The notes under the pieces were generated by a model that was not told the DNA's origin, ran no database searches, and saw only the letters and a program-made list of their open reading frames with translations. The position numbers and the translations under genes were made by a program. This document shows, piece by piece, positions 7,250 through 15,651 of a stretch of DNA of 28,402 nucleotides (position 1 is the first letter of the stretch; each line of letters starts with the position of its first letter). Location of the stretch: positions 1 through 28,402 of the forward strand of contig DATKCQ010000027.1 in NCBI GenBank assembly GCA_035513135.1, given 5' to 3'. This DNA is from Thermohalobaculum sp035513135 (GTDB taxonomy: Bacteria > Pseudomonadota > Alphaproteobacteria > Rhodobacterales > Rhodobacteraceae).

Positions 7250-7334
7250 CAGCGCGTCCCGGCCCGGCGCGCGCGGGCGGCCGCGCTGCCGCGGGCAGGG
7301 GTCGGTGCCATGGCTCGTGCCGCCCGGCCGGCCG

Positions 7335-7529
7335 TCAGCGCGCCGCCGGTGGCGGGTCGCAGGCGCATTGCCCGTCCGGCAGCCGGTAGACCTGGCAGCG
7401 CGGGCAGCGCTCGAGCGCCGCGACGCTCGGCGGCGCCGGCTTGCGCGGCGGCACCGGCTTGCGCGGGCGGAACAGGACGAACCAGGCGACCAGCAGGGCC
7501 AGCGCCAGCAGGGCGAGCTTCAGGGTCAC
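7335..7529 (-). CDS. 64-aa membrane peptide with CxxC...CxC cysteines
   Basis: A GTG start (7529) preceded at good distance by GGAG on the minus strand. Residues 3-20 form one hydrophobic helix, then comes a Pro/Arg/Lys linker (PRKPVPPRKPAPP), then RCPRCQVYRLPDGQCACD, in which four cysteines (CxxC-x9-CxC) could hold a zinc ion. No family was recognised with confidence; it vaguely resembles small membrane-bound zinc-ribbon proteins. It is 85 bases upstream of the exchanger gene on the same strand and may share its promoter. Confidence 0.65.
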   Translation of the reverse strand: MTLKLALLALALLVAWFVLFRPRKPVPPRKPAPPSVAALERCPRCQVYRLPDGQCACDPPPAAR

Positions 7530-7716
7530 GTGGCCGGTCTCCGTGGTCGGGTTCAGTCGTGCTCGGGTTCGGTCGCGCGAAGCTAGGCCGCGGGCGGCGC
7601 CGGATCAACCCGTCGGCGCGGCGCCGGCCGCCGGCCTTGCCGAAAATTCGCTGCACCTCGGCGGAGGCTCGTGTATACAGGCGGGATCGCCGTGCTTTCC
7701 GAGGTCGAACAGTTTG

Positions 7717-7926
7717 ATGAACGTGATGAACGAGGACGAGCTCCTGCGCGCCCGGCTGAAGGAGCTGAGGCGCCAGCACCGGGCGCTCGACCAGGAAATC
7801 CGGGAGCTGGCCGAGTCGCCCGTCGAGGACCAGCTCCGGCTCAGGCGGCTGAAGAAGCAGAAGCTGCATCTCAAGGACGAGATCGCCCGCGTCGAGGACA
7901 AGCTCTATCCCGACATCATCGCCTGA
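7717..7926 (+). CDS. YdcH-like DUF465 small helical protein
   Basis: A 69-residue, highly charged, all-helical protein. The segment DELLRARLKELRRQHRALDQEI, then RLRRLKKQKLHLKDEI and the DKLYPDII end, is the DUF465 pattern seen in small alphaproteobacterial proteins next to purE. The ATG at 7717 has GAGG 12 bases upstream; a second ATG at 7726 is possible. A weak promoter candidate is the TATACA at 7674-7679 with a poor -35 (CTGCAC at 7651). Function is unknown; a coiled-coil dimer is likely. Confidence 0.85.
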   Translation: MNVMNEDELLRARLKELRRQHRALDQEIRELAESPVEDQLRLRRLKKQKLHLKDEIARVEDKLYPDIIA

Positions 7927-7998
7927 GCGCCACGGCTTGCGGGGCCGGTGCAGGTGCAGGGGGCGGCGATCCGTGACGGGTGCGGCGGAGGTGTGCGG

Positions 7999-8487
7999 AT
8001 GAGCCAGGCGCAGGTGGGCATCGTCATGGGCAGCCAGTCCGACTGGCCGACCATGCGCGCGGCCGCCGAGGTGCTCGGCGAGCTGGGCGTCGCGCACGAG
8101 GTGCGCATCGTCTCGGCGCACCGCACGCCGGACCGCATGTTCGCCTATGCCGAGGGCGCGGCGGCGCGCGGCCTGCGCGTGATCATCGCCGGGGCCGGGG
8201 GCGCGGCGCACCTGCCGGGCATGCTGGCGGCCAAGACCCGGCTGCCGGTGCTGGGCGTGCCGGTGCAAAGCCGGGCGCTCTCGGGCCTCGACAGCCTGCT
8301 CTCGATCGTGCAGATGCCGCGCGGCGTGCCGGTGGGCACGCTCGCCATCGGCGAGGCGGGCGCGGCCAATGCCGGGCTGCTCGCCGCGGCGATGCTGGCC
8401 ACGGCGGATCCGGCGCTGGCGGCGCGGCTCGAGGCCTGGCGCGCGGCGCAGGGCGCGGCCGTGGCCGAGGAACCCGGGGGTGAGTGA
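7999..8487 (+). CDS. purE: N5-carboxyaminoimidazole ribonucleotide mutase
   Basis: A 162-residue class I PurE: MGSQSDWPTM near the N-terminus, the active-site SAHRTPDRM with His41, then GAGGAAHLPGMLAAKT and LPVLGVPV. It converts N5-CAIR to CAIR in purine synthesis and needs PurK, which follows at once. The ATG at 7999 was chosen because GGAGG lies 7 bases upstream (7987-7991) and the protein then starts MSQAQVGIVMGS as in the family; an upstream ATG would add 17 residues without a ribosome binding site. Confidence 0.97.
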   Translation: MSQAQVGIVMGSQSDWPTMRAAAEVLGELGVAHEVRIVSAHRTPDRMFAYAEGAAARGLRVIIAGAGGAAHLPGMLAAKTRLPVLGVPVQSRALSGLDSLLSIVQMPRGVPVGTLAIGEAGAANAGLLAAAMLATADPALAARLEAWRAAQGAAVAEEPGGE

Positions 8488-9559
8488 TGCGCCCCTGCCC
8501 CCGGGCAGCACCATCGGCATCCTGGGCGGGGGCCAGCTCGGGCGGATGCTCGCCATCGCCGCGGCGCGGCTGGGCCTGCGCACGCACATCTACGAGCCGG
8601 AGCCCGACCCGCCCGCGGCGGACGTGGCGGCGGCGCTGACCACCGCCGCGCATGGCGACTCGGCGGCGCTGGAGCGCTTCGCCGAAAGCGTCGACGTGGT
8701 GACCTTCGAGTTCGAGAACGTGCCCGCGGCGGCGGCCGGGACGCTCATGGCGCACGCGCCGGTGCGGCCGCATCCGCGGGCGCTGGCGGTCAGCCAGGAC
8801 CGGGCCGAGGAAAAGGCGTTCCTCAACCGGATCGGCATCGCCACCGCGCCGTGGCGCGCCGTGGCGAGCCTGGACGAGCTCGAGGCGGCGCTGGCCGCGC
8901 TCGGCACGCCGGCGATCCTCAAGACCCGGCGCCTCGGCTACGACGGCAAGGGCCAGGCGCGCATCGCCGAGGCTGGCGCAGCGCAGGCGGCGTGGGAGGC
9001 GATCGGCGGGGCGCCGGCGGTGCTCGAGGGCATGGTGGCCTTCGTGCGCGAGCTCTCGGTGATCGGCGCGCGCGCGCCCGGCGGCGCGGTGGTTGCCTAC
9101 GACCCCGGCGAGAACCTGCACGCGGGCGGCATCCTGCGCCGCACCACGGTGCCGGCGGCGAGCGCCCCGGCGGTGCAGGACGCGGCGCGCCGCATCGCCG
9201 GGGCGATCCTCGGCGCGCTCGACTATGTGGGCGTGATGGGGGTCGAGCTGTTCGAGACGGCGGACGGCGCCCTGCTGGTCAACGAGATCGCGCCCCGGGT
9301 GCACAACTCGGGCCACTGGACCATCGAGGCCTGCGTCGTCGACCAGTTCCAGCAGCACGTGCGCGCCGTGGCCGGCTGGCCGCTCGGCGACGGCGCGCGC
9401 CACTCGGACGCGGTGATGACCAACCTGATCGGCGACGAGGCCGGGCGCTGGCACGAGATCGCCGCCAGCGGCGACGCGCTCCACCTCTACGGCAAGCGCG
9501 CGGCGCGCCCCGGGCGCAAGATGGGCCACGTGACGCGGATAACCCCGCGAACCGGCTGA
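8480..9559 (+). CDS. purK: N5-carboxyaminoimidazole ribonucleotide synthase
   Basis: A 359-residue ATP-grasp enzyme that carboxylates AIR with bicarbonate and ATP. It shows IGILGGGQLGRML at the N-terminus, TFEFENVP, KTRRLGYDGKGQ (ATP-binding loop), the VAYDPGENLHAGGILRRT segment, and the VNEIAPRVHNSGHWTIEAC signature. The GTG at 8480 is proposed as the start; it overlaps purE by 8 bases, so translation is probably coupled. Repeat copy B begins 9 bases after its stop. Confidence 0.96.
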   Translation: MSDAPLPPGSTIGILGGGQLGRMLAIAAARLGLRTHIYEPEPDPPAADVAAALTTAAHGDSAALERFAESVDVVTFEFENVPAAAAGTLMAHAPVRPHPRALAVSQDRAEEKAFLNRIGIATAPWRAVASLDELEAALAALGTPAILKTRRLGYDGKGQARIAEAGAAQAAWEAIGGAPAVLEGMVAFVRELSVIGARAPGGAVVAYDPGENLHAGGILRRTTVPAASAPAVQDAARRIAGAILGALDYVGVMGVELFETADGALLVNEIAPRVHNSGHWTIEACVVDQFQQHVRAVAGWPLGDGARHSDAVMTNLIGDEAGRWHEIAASGDALHLYGKRAARPGRKMGHVTRITPRTG

Positions 9560-9567
9560 ACCGCGCG

Positions 9568-9671
9568 AGAGTGATCTCGAGCAAAGTGGACTCACTTGCG
9601 ATTCGGAAATCGCGGCAACGCAACATGCTGGGGCCGTTTCGGTGATTCAGGGATCACCGAAACGGCCCTAG
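9568..9671 (+). repeat. Dispersed two-hairpin repeat, copy B (full)
   Basis: A complete copy between the converging purK and COQ9 genes. The first half (AGAGTGATCTCGAGCAAAG ... CGGAAATCGCGGCAA) is a partly decayed hairpin. After an 11-base linker the second half is a perfect hairpin. The right end CTAG supplies the TAG stop of the minus-strand gene. It aligns to the reverse complement of 25604-25710 over its full length with few mismatches and one short gap (nearly 90% identity by eye). Confidence 0.93.
9631..9668. terminator. Perfect 16-bp hairpin inside repeat copy B
   Basis: GGGCCGTTTCGGTGAT, six-base loop, ATCACCGAAACGGCCC. It is placed where both purK and the COQ9 gene need to end transcription. 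There is no T-run, so it may act as a roadblock or mRNA 3'-end stabiliser rather than a classical intrinsic terminator. Confidence 0.6.
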
Positions 9672-10408
9672 CGAGCGTTCGGTCCCCCCGGTCCCGGCTC
9701 GCCCGGTGCCCCGGTGGCGTCTGGCGCGCCCGCGGCGCCCGGCGCGCGGATCAGGCCCAGGAGCTGGCGCGGGACCCAGGTCGCGGCGCGCAGGATGGGG
9801 TTCTCCTCGATCCGCGCCTTCGCCTTCTCGATGCGCATCACGTCGTCGATGCGCCGGTCAAGGAAGGCCCAGCTGTTGGCGAAGCCCGGGCTGGCATCGC
9901 CCAGCCAGTAGAGCATGGTCGCCGAGTAGACTGCGCCCAGCGACATGCGCTTGGTGTACCAGTTGTAGTCGGTCGCCGTGTCGCCGCAGGCGTTCCAGAT
10001 GATGTCGGCGGTCTCCCAGACCAGCCGCGCGCCCTCGGGCGCGTGGATCGGCAGCGCCAGCAGCGCGGCGCCCCGGCGCACCGCCTCGCGCTGCTCGGCG
10101 ATCAGCTCGATGCGCCGGCGCACGCAGTGGGTGATGCGCTCGCGCATGCGCATGGTGGCGAGGTCGGCACCGGCCAGCTCGCCGGCCAGGCGCCGGTCGG
10201 CGCGGCGATGGAAGGCCGCCACCATGTCGATGCCGCCGCGCGGGAGGGCGAGCCGCGCGAGGCCCGGATCGACGCCCGATTCGGCGGTCGCGGCGTCGAG
10301 CGCGGCCTTGCTCCAGCCGTCGAACACCACATGCGGCAGCGCGGCGTCGAGCAGGCGCTCGCGCGCTTCGCTCAGGTGGTCGTGCTCGGATTTCCGAGCT
10401 TCGGTCAT
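9668..10408 (-). CDS. COQ9-family ubiquinone biosynthesis protein
   Basis: A 246-residue protein with the COQ9 pattern: an N-terminal TetR-like helical part (ERLLDAALPHVVFDGWSKAAL) and the conserved DTATDYNWYTKRMSLGAVYSATMLYWLGD core followed by the FLDRRIDDVMRIEK helix. COQ9 proteins bind lipids and assist ubiquinone ring modification at the membrane. The Pro/Gly/Ala-rich tail (GAAGAPDATGAPGEPGPGG) is long and probably disordered. The ATG at 10408 is preferred; upstream in-frame sequence crosses the rpsU promoter and gene. Its TAG stop is the CTAG end of repeat copy B. Confidence 0.93.
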   Translation of the reverse strand: MTEARKSEHDHLSEARERLLDAALPHVVFDGWSKAALDAATAESGVDPGLARLALPRGGIDMVAAFHRRADRRLAGELAGADLATMRMRERITHCVRRRIELIAEQREAVRRGAALLALPIHAPEGARLVWETADIIWNACGDTATDYNWYTKRMSLGAVYSATMLYWLGDASPGFANSWAFLDRRIDDVMRIEKAKARIEENPILRAATWVPRQLLGLIRAPGAAGAPDATGAPGEPGPGGPNAR

Positions 10409-10434
10409 GGCGCTCACGTCCCTCCGCAGCCTTG

Positions 10435-10463
10435 TGGACAGCCGGCTTTCCCCTATGTATATA
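10435..10463 (+). promoter_or_regulatory. Sigma-70-type promoter of rpsU
   Basis: -35 TGGACA (10435-10440), a 17-base spacer, -10 TATATA (10458-10463). The -35 matches the consensus at 5 of 6 positions with ideal spacing. Transcription would start about 40 bases before the rpsU start codon. Confidence 0.6.
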
Positions 10464-10509
10464 GGCCCCTTCTGGAAAAACCGAAACCGACGGAAAGGTG
10501 GTGACGTAG

Positions 10510-10716
10510 GTGCAGGTACTGGTTCGCGACAACAATGTCGATCAGGCGCTTCGGGCGCTGAAGAAGAAGATGCAGCGCGAAGGCATCTTCCGCGAGATGA
10601 AGCTTCGACAGCATTACGAGAAGCCGTCGGAGAAGCGGGCGCGGGAGAAGGCCGAGGCAATCCGCCGGGCGCGCAAGCTGGCGCGCAAGAAGGCGCAGCG
10701 CGAGGGTCTTCTCTGA
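10510..10716 (+). CDS. rpsU: Small ribosomal subunit protein bS21
   Basis: A 68-residue, strongly basic protein starting MQVLVRDNNVDQALRALKKK, the standard bS21 N-terminus, with a Lys/Arg-rich end. It binds the 30S platform near the 3' end of 16S rRNA and helps initiation. The start is a GTG at 10510 with GGAAAGGTGG upstream. It is divergent from the COQ9 gene. A promoter lies before it and a hairpin terminator after it, so it is probably a single-gene transcript. Confidence 0.97.
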   Translation: MQVLVRDNNVDQALRALKKKMQREGIFREMKLRQHYEKPSEKRAREKAEAIRRARKLARKKAQREGLL

Positions 10717-10766
10717 AGCTTCTCCGTGGCGTCCCGGCATTGGACCAGGACGCATCGAGCCTACGG

Positions 10767-10789
10767 CCCCCGCAACCCGGTTGCGGGGG
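10767..10789 (+). terminator. Rho-independent-type hairpin after rpsU
   Basis: CCCCCGCAAC, loop CCG, GTTGCGGGGG, followed by TTGAACGTCT: a perfect 10-bp stem with a short, weak T tail, 50 bases past the rpsU stop and 24 bases before the phosphatase start. Confidence 0.7.
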
Positions 10790-10812
10790 TTGAACGTCTC
10801 TAGGAGGGCAGA

Positions 10813-11577
10813 ATGGTCATGCTGCCCGAGGCCAGCACCCAAGCGGGGCTCAGGCTTTACGCCATCGGCGACGTGCACGGCTGCGCCGACCTGCTGGCCG
10901 GGATGCATCTGCGAATCGCCCGCGATCTGCGGCGCCGGCCACCCGGCGACTGGCGGGTGATCCATCTCGGCGACTACGTGGACCGGGGGCCCGAATCGGC
11001 GCGGGTGCTGTCGCTTTTGATGGACTTCGCGGCCGGCGGGCGGGCCGAGTTCCTGCTCGGCAACCACGACCAGTTCCTGCGCGATTTCCTCGAGGACCCG
11101 CAGGCGGCGGATTTCGACATGTGGATGATGAACGGCGGCGGGCCGACGCTGCGCTCGTTCGGCGTCGGCGCCGGGCTGCTCGGCCACTTCCCGGACCCGC
11201 CGGCGCGCCAGCGGATCCGCGACACGGTGCTCGCGGCGATGCCCGGCGTGGCCGATCTCCTCGCCGCGCTGGCGCCGATGCGCCGCCATGGCGACTATGC
11301 CTTCGTGCATGCCGGGGTGCGCCCCGGGGTGCCGCTCGAGCGCCAGTCGCCGCACGACCTCGTCTGGATCCGCGAGCCGTTCCTGATGTCGCGGGCCGAC
11401 CATGGCGCGGTGATCGTGCACGGCCACACGCCTCTCGATGCGGTCGAGGTGCGGCCCAACCGCATCGGCATCGACACCGGCGCGGTGTTCGGCGGGCCAC
11501 TGACCTGCCTGGTGCTCGAGGGCCGCGAGCGGGCGCTGCTCGGCCCGGCGGGCCCCGAGCCGCTGGGCGCCGGCTGA
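10813..11577 (+). CDS. PPP-type metallophosphoesterase (Ser/Thr phosphatase or ApaH-like)
   Basis: A 254-residue protein with the complete PPP motif set: GDVHG (19-23), GDYVDRG (53-59), GNHD (83-86), FVHAG (164-168) and HGHT (203-206). These bind two metal ions and define calcineurin-like phosphatases. The size fits bacterial Ser/Thr protein phosphatases and diadenosine-tetraphosphatase-like enzymes; which of the two cannot be told from motifs. GGAGGG lies at a good distance before the ATG. It sits alone between the rpsU terminator and the glc genes. Confidence 0.9.
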   Translation: MVMLPEASTQAGLRLYAIGDVHGCADLLAGMHLRIARDLRRRPPGDWRVIHLGDYVDRGPESARVLSLLMDFAAGGRAEFLLGNHDQFLRDFLEDPQAADFDMWMMNGGGPTLRSFGVGAGLLGHFPDPPARQRIRDTVLAAMPGVADLLAALAPMRRHGDYAFVHAGVRPGVPLERQSPHDLVWIREPFLMSRADHGAVIVHGHTPLDAVEVRPNRIGIDTGAVFGGPLTCLVLEGRERALLGPAGPEPLGAG

Positions 11578-11591
11578 CCGCGGCTTGCGAC

Positions 11592-11625
11592 GCCCGGATT
11601 GCGGCCCGGATTGCGGCCCGGATTG
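11592..11625. repeat. 12-bp tandem repeat, 2.8 copies, upstream of glcD
   Basis: GCCCGGATTGCG repeated at 11592 and 11604, with a partial third unit from 11616. It lies just after the phosphatase stop and 75 bases before glcD. Confidence 0.75.
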
Positions 11626-11654
11626 ATTGTGGATTCGCCGCCCTGACTGCACTA

Positions 11655-11677
11655 TCTGGTAAGAAGACCTGACCAGA
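11655..11677. promoter_or_regulatory. Inverted repeat TCTGGT-N11-ACCAGA upstream of glcD
   Basis: Perfect 6-base arms with 11 bases between, ending 22 bases before the glcD ATG. FadR-family GntR regulators such as GlcC and PdhR use TGGT...ACCA half-sites, but with a 3-base gap, so assignment to a glycolate regulator is only a suggestion. Its position near the start would suit a repressor. Confidence 0.35.
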
Positions 11678-11699
11678 CGGGCCGGGAGGCCTCGCTGTC

Positions 11700-13139
11700 A
11701 TGGAGATGCCTGTCCCGAACCGCGCGGTGCTCGAGCGCAAGGGAGTGCTGGTCGACCGGCTGACCCGCGCGCTCGGCGCGGACTGGGTGATCCACGCCGA
11801 GGAGGAGCTGCGCGCCTACGAGTGCGACGCGCTGACCGCCTACCGCTGCCCGCCGCTCGCCGTTGCCCTGCCCGGCTCGACCGAGGAGGTCGCCGAGGCG
11901 GTGCGCATCTGTGCCGGGCTGGACGTGCCGATCGTGCCGCGCGGCGCCGGCACCTCGCTCTCGGGCGGCTCGCTGCCCACCGCCGACAGCGTGGTGATCG
12001 GCGTCTCGCGCCTGCGCCGCGTGCTCGAGATCGATCTCGCCAACCGCTGCATCCGGGTCGAGGCCGGCATGACCAACCTTGCCGTGACCGAGGCGGTGCA
12101 GGGCGAGGGCTTCTTCTACGCGCCGGATCCCTCGTCGCAGCTCGCCTGCGCCATCGCCGGCAACGTCGCCATGAACTCGGGCGGCGCGCACTGCCTGAAA
12201 TACGGCGTGACCACCAACAACCTCATGGGCGTGCGCATGGTCACCGCGGCGGGCGAGATCGTCGAGATCGGCGGGCCGCATCTCGAGCCCCCGGGCTACG
12301 ACCTGCTCGGCGTGATCTGCGGCTCGGAGGGCCAGTTCGGCCTGGTCACCGAGGCGACCCTGCGCATCCTGCCCGCGCCCGAGGGGTCGCGCCCCGTGCT
12401 GATGGGCTTCGACTCGAGCGAGACCGCGGGCGCCTGCGTCGCCGACATCATCCGCTCGGGCGTGCTTCCGGTCGCCATCGAGTTCATGGACCGCGCCTGC
12501 ATCCAGGTCACCGAGCAGCACGCCCATGCCGGCTACCCGATGGACGTCGAGGCGCTGCTGATCGTCGAGGTCGAGGGCTCGGCGCCCGAGATCGACGAGC
12601 AGCTCGCCCGCATCAAGGAGGTGGCCAACCGCCACGCGCCGAGCGTGCTGCGCGAGGCGACCTCGGAAGCCGAGGCCAAGGCCATCTGGCTCGGGCGCAA
12701 GGCGGCCTTCGGCGCCATGGGCCAGCTCGGCGACTACATCTGCCTCGACGGCACGGTGCCGGTCGGCACGCTGCCCGAGGTGCTGCGGCGCATGGGCGCG
12801 CTGTCGCAGCGCTACGGCCTCGAGGTGGCCAACGTGTTCCACGCCGGCGACGGCAACCTGCACCCGCTGATCCTGTTCGACGCCAACGCGCCGGGCGAGC
12901 TGGAGCGCGCCGAGGAACTGGGCGCCGAGATCCTCAAGCTGTGCGTCGATGTCGGCGGCTGCCTGACCGGCGAGCACGGGGTGGGCGTCGAGAAGCGCGA
13001 CCTGATGGCGCACCAGTACGGCCCCGCCGACCTCGAGCAGCAGATGGCGGTCAAGGACGTGTTCGACCCGCGCTGGCTCCTGAACCCCGCCAAGGTGTTC
13101 CCGCTCGCGCTCTCCGAGGCGCGGCGGGGCGCTGCATGA
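11700..13139 (+). CDS. glcD: Glycolate oxidase subunit GlcD (FAD-binding)
   Basis: A 479-residue flavoprotein of the vanillyl-alcohol-oxidase fold. The FAD-binding part has PGSTEEVAEAV, VPIVPRGAGTSLSGGSLP (about 78-93) and PDPSSQLACAIAGNVAMNSGG. The C-terminal oxidase domain has FHAGDGNLHPLILFD and GGCLTGEHGVGVEKRD. With GlcE and GlcF it oxidises glycolate (and often D-lactate) to glyoxylate, passing electrons to the respiratory chain at the membrane. It overlaps glcE by ATGA, so the genes are translationally coupled. The malate synthase and regulator genes often seen next to glc operons are not adjacent here. Confidence 0.96.
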   Translation: MEMPVPNRAVLERKGVLVDRLTRALGADWVIHAEEELRAYECDALTAYRCPPLAVALPGSTEEVAEAVRICAGLDVPIVPRGAGTSLSGGSLPTADSVVIGVSRLRRVLEIDLANRCIRVEAGMTNLAVTEAVQGEGFFYAPDPSSQLACAIAGNVAMNSGGAHCLKYGVTTNNLMGVRMVTAAGEIVEIGGPHLEPPGYDLLGVICGSEGQFGLVTEATLRILPAPEGSRPVLMGFDSSETAGACVADIIRSGVLPVAIEFMDRACIQVTEQHAHAGYPMDVEALLIVEVEGSAPEIDEQLARIKEVANRHAPSVLREATSEAEAKAIWLGRKAAFGAMGQLGDYICLDGTVPVGTLPEVLRRMGALSQRYGLEVANVFHAGDGNLHPLILFDANAPGELERAEELGAEILKLCVDVGGCLTGEHGVGVEKRDLMAHQYGPADLEQQMAVKDVFDPRWLLNPAKVFPLALSEARRGAA

Positions 13140-14314
13140 CCGCGCTCGCGCCCGGGACCGAGACCGAGCTGGCCGAGGCCGTCGCCACGGCGGCCGCGGC
13201 GAAGACCCCGCTGGAGATCCGCGGCGGCGGCTCGCGGCTCGCCATCGGCCGGCCGGTGCAGGCCGAGGCGACGCTGGCCACCCGGGGCCTCGACGGCATC
13301 ACGCTCTACGAGCCGGGCGCGCTGACCCTGGTGGTCCAGGCCGGCACCAGGCTGGCGCAGGTCGAGGAGACGCTCGCGGCGGAGGGCCAGCGCCTGCCGT
13401 TCGAGCCGATGGACCACCGCTTCCTGCTCGGCACCGAGGGCGAGCCGACGGTGGGCGGCATGGTGGCGACCGCCGCCTCCGGCCCGCGCCGGGTGCAGGC
13501 CGGCGCCTGCCGCGACGCGATGCTCGGCGTGCGCTTCGTCAACGGCAGGGGCGAGGTCATACGCAACGGTGGCCGGGTGATGAAGAACGTCACCGGCTAC
13601 GACCTGGTCAAGTTGATGGCCGGCAGCCACGGCACGCTGGGCGTGCTCACCGAGGTGGCCTTCAAGGTGCTGCCCGCGCCCGAGCGCGCGCTGACCCTGG
13701 TGATCGAGGGCCTCGAGGACGCCCGCGCCGTCGAGGCCATGGCATGCGCCATGACCAGTCCGTTCGAGGTCACCGGCGCCGCGCACCTGCCGCCCGAGAG
13801 CGACGGCGTCGCGGCGCGCACGCTGCTGCGCATCGAGGGCATGGCCGGCCAGGCCGACTACCGCGCCGAGCAGGTGGCGCAGCGGCTGGCCGGGTTCGGC
13901 CCGGCGGAGCGGCTGGAAGGGGCCGAGCACGAGGCCGTCTGGCTCGGCATCCGCGACGTGCGCCAGTTCGCCGGGCGCCCCGGCGCGGTCTGGCGGCTGG
14001 CGCTCAAGCCCTCGGACGCGCCAAAGGCAGTGGCGGCGGTGCGCGCCGCGCTCGACTGCGAGGCGCTCTACGACTGGGCCGGCGGCCGCGTCTGGGTCCT
14101 CACCAGGGATGCGGGCGACGCCGGCGCCGCGGCGATCCGCGCCCAGACCGCGCGGCTCGGCGGCCACGCCACGCTGATCCGCGCCTCGGCCGCCACGCGC
14201 GCCGCCGTCGAGGTGTTCGAGCCCGAGCCCGAGGCCGTCGCCCGCTTCTCCCGGGGCCTGCGCGCGCGCTTCGACCCGGCGGGCATCCTCAACCCGGGCC
14301 GGATGAGGGCCTGA
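13136..14314 (+). CDS. glcE: Glycolate oxidase subunit GlcE (FAD-binding)
   Basis: A 392-residue paralogue of the FAD part of GlcD: IRGGGSRLAIGRP at about 24-36, TVGGMVATAASGPRR, and the NGGRVMKNVTGYDLVKLMAGSHGTLGVLTE block that is diagnostic for GlcE. It ends in the short FSRGLRARFDPAGILNPGRM tail. The ATG overlaps the glcD stop by ATGA. It is 4 bases from glcF. Confidence 0.95.
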   Translation: MTALAPGTETELAEAVATAAAAKTPLEIRGGGSRLAIGRPVQAEATLATRGLDGITLYEPGALTLVVQAGTRLAQVEETLAAEGQRLPFEPMDHRFLLGTEGEPTVGGMVATAASGPRRVQAGACRDAMLGVRFVNGRGEVIRNGGRVMKNVTGYDLVKLMAGSHGTLGVLTEVAFKVLPAPERALTLVIEGLEDARAVEAMACAMTSPFEVTGAAHLPPESDGVAARTLLRIEGMAGQADYRAEQVAQRLAGFGPAERLEGAEHEAVWLGIRDVRQFAGRPGAVWRLALKPSDAPKAVAAVRAALDCEALYDWAGGRVWVLTRDAGDAGAAAIRAQTARLGGHATLIRASAATRAAVEVFEPEPEAVARFSRGLRARFDPAGILNPGRMRA

Positions 14315-14318
14315 GGCG

Positions 14319-15623
14319 ATGCAGACCCACTTCACCGAGGCGCAGCTCGAGGACCCGCAGGTCGCCCGCTCGAACGAGATCCTGCGCAAATGCGTGCACT
14401 GCGGCTTCTGCACCGCCACCTGCCCCTCCTACGTGGTGCTCGGCGACGAGCTGGATTCCCCGCGCGGGCGCATCTACCTGATCAAGGACATGCTGGAGAA
14501 GGGCCGGCCGGCGGACGCCAGGACGGTCAAGCACATCGACCGCTGCCTCTCCTGCCTCGCCTGCATGACCACCTGCCCCTCGGGCGTGCACTACATGCAC
14601 CTGGTCGATCACGCGCGCGAGCACATCGAGCGCACCTACCGCCGCCCGCTGCCCGACCGGGCGCTGCGCTGGCTGCTGGCGCAGGTCCTGCCCTATCCCG
14701 GCCGCTTCCGCCTGGCGCTCACGGGCGCGCGGCTGGCCCGGCCCTTCCGGCGCCTGATCCCGGGCAAGCTCGGCGCCATGATCGACTTCGCGCCGGCGCG
14801 CACCGCGCCGCCCGCGGCGCACGACCGGCCCGGCGTCCACCCGGCGCAGGGCGCGCGGACGCGGCGCGTGGCGCTGCTCACCGGCTGCGCCCAGCGGGCG
14901 CTCAACGCCGACATCAACGCCGCCACCATCCGGCTGCTCACCCGGCACGGCTGCGAGGTGGTGATCGCCGAGGGCATGGGCTGCTGCGGGGCGCTGACGC
15001 ACCACATGGGCAAGACGGAACTTGCGCACGCCTCGGCGGCGGCCAACATCCGCGCCTGGACGCGCGAGATGGACGGCGAGGGGCTCGACGCCGTGATCAT
15101 CAACACCTCGGGCTGCGGCACCACCGTCAAGGATTACGGCTACATGCTGCGGCTCGACGAGGGGCTGAAGGCCGACGCCGGGCGGGTCTCGGCGATCACC
15201 CGCGACATCTCGGAGTTCATGCTGGAGATCGGTCTCGCGGAGGCGTCGGCGCCGGGCCTGCGCGTCGCCTATCACGCCGCCTGCTCGCTGCAGCACGGCC
15301 AGAAGGTCACCGAGGCGCCGAAGACGCTGCTGCGCGCGTGCGGCTTCACGGTGCTCGAGCCGGCCGAGGCGCATCTGTGCTGCGGCTCGGCCGGCACCTA
15401 CAACCTCATGCAGCCGGCGATCGCGCGCGCGCTGCAGGCGCGCAAGGTCGCGCGCCTCGAGGCGACCCGGCCGGAGGTCATCGCCGCGGGCAACATCGGC
15501 TGCATGATGCAGATCGGCGCGGCGACCGGCGTGCCCGTGGTGCACACCGCCGAGCTCCTCGACTGGGCCACCGGCGGCCCCGAGCCGGCCGCGATCAAGT
15601 CCCGGCGCACGGCCGCCGAATAG
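14319..15623 (+). CDS. glcF: Glycolate oxidase iron-sulfur subunit GlcF
   Basis: A 434-residue protein with two complete [4Fe-4S] motifs: C25-C28-C31-C35 and C76-C79-C82-C86 (each CxxCxxCxxxCP). Two cysteine-rich CCG domains follow (GCAQRAL with GMGCCGALTHHMG, and YHAACSLQHGQKV with LCCGSAGTYNL). It carries electrons from the flavin subunits to the membrane quinone pool. It is the last gene of the glcDEF unit; the protease gene starts 28 bases later. Confidence 0.96.
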   Translation: MQTHFTEAQLEDPQVARSNEILRKCVHCGFCTATCPSYVVLGDELDSPRGRIYLIKDMLEKGRPADARTVKHIDRCLSCLACMTTCPSGVHYMHLVDHAREHIERTYRRPLPDRALRWLLAQVLPYPGRFRLALTGARLARPFRRLIPGKLGAMIDFAPARTAPPAAHDRPGVHPAQGARTRRVALLTGCAQRALNADINAATIRLLTRHGCEVVIAEGMGCCGALTHHMGKTELAHASAAANIRAWTREMDGEGLDAVIINTSGCGTTVKDYGYMLRLDEGLKADAGRVSAITRDISEFMLEIGLAEASAPGLRVAYHAACSLQHGQKVTEAPKTLLRACGFTVLEPAEAHLCCGSAGTYNLMQPAIARALQARKVARLEATRPEVIAAGNIGCMMQIGAATGVPVVHTAELLDWATGGPEPAAIKSRRTAAE

Positions 15624-15651
15624 CCCCTCGCCCCGCGGCCCGGTCCGCGCT

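Noticed and set aside
9568..9671. Remnant of an insertion sequence or a small-RNA gene at the repeat
   Set aside because: No transposase fragment or promoter is visible, and the same sequence occurs at three convergent junctions, which fits a non-coding palindromic repeat better.
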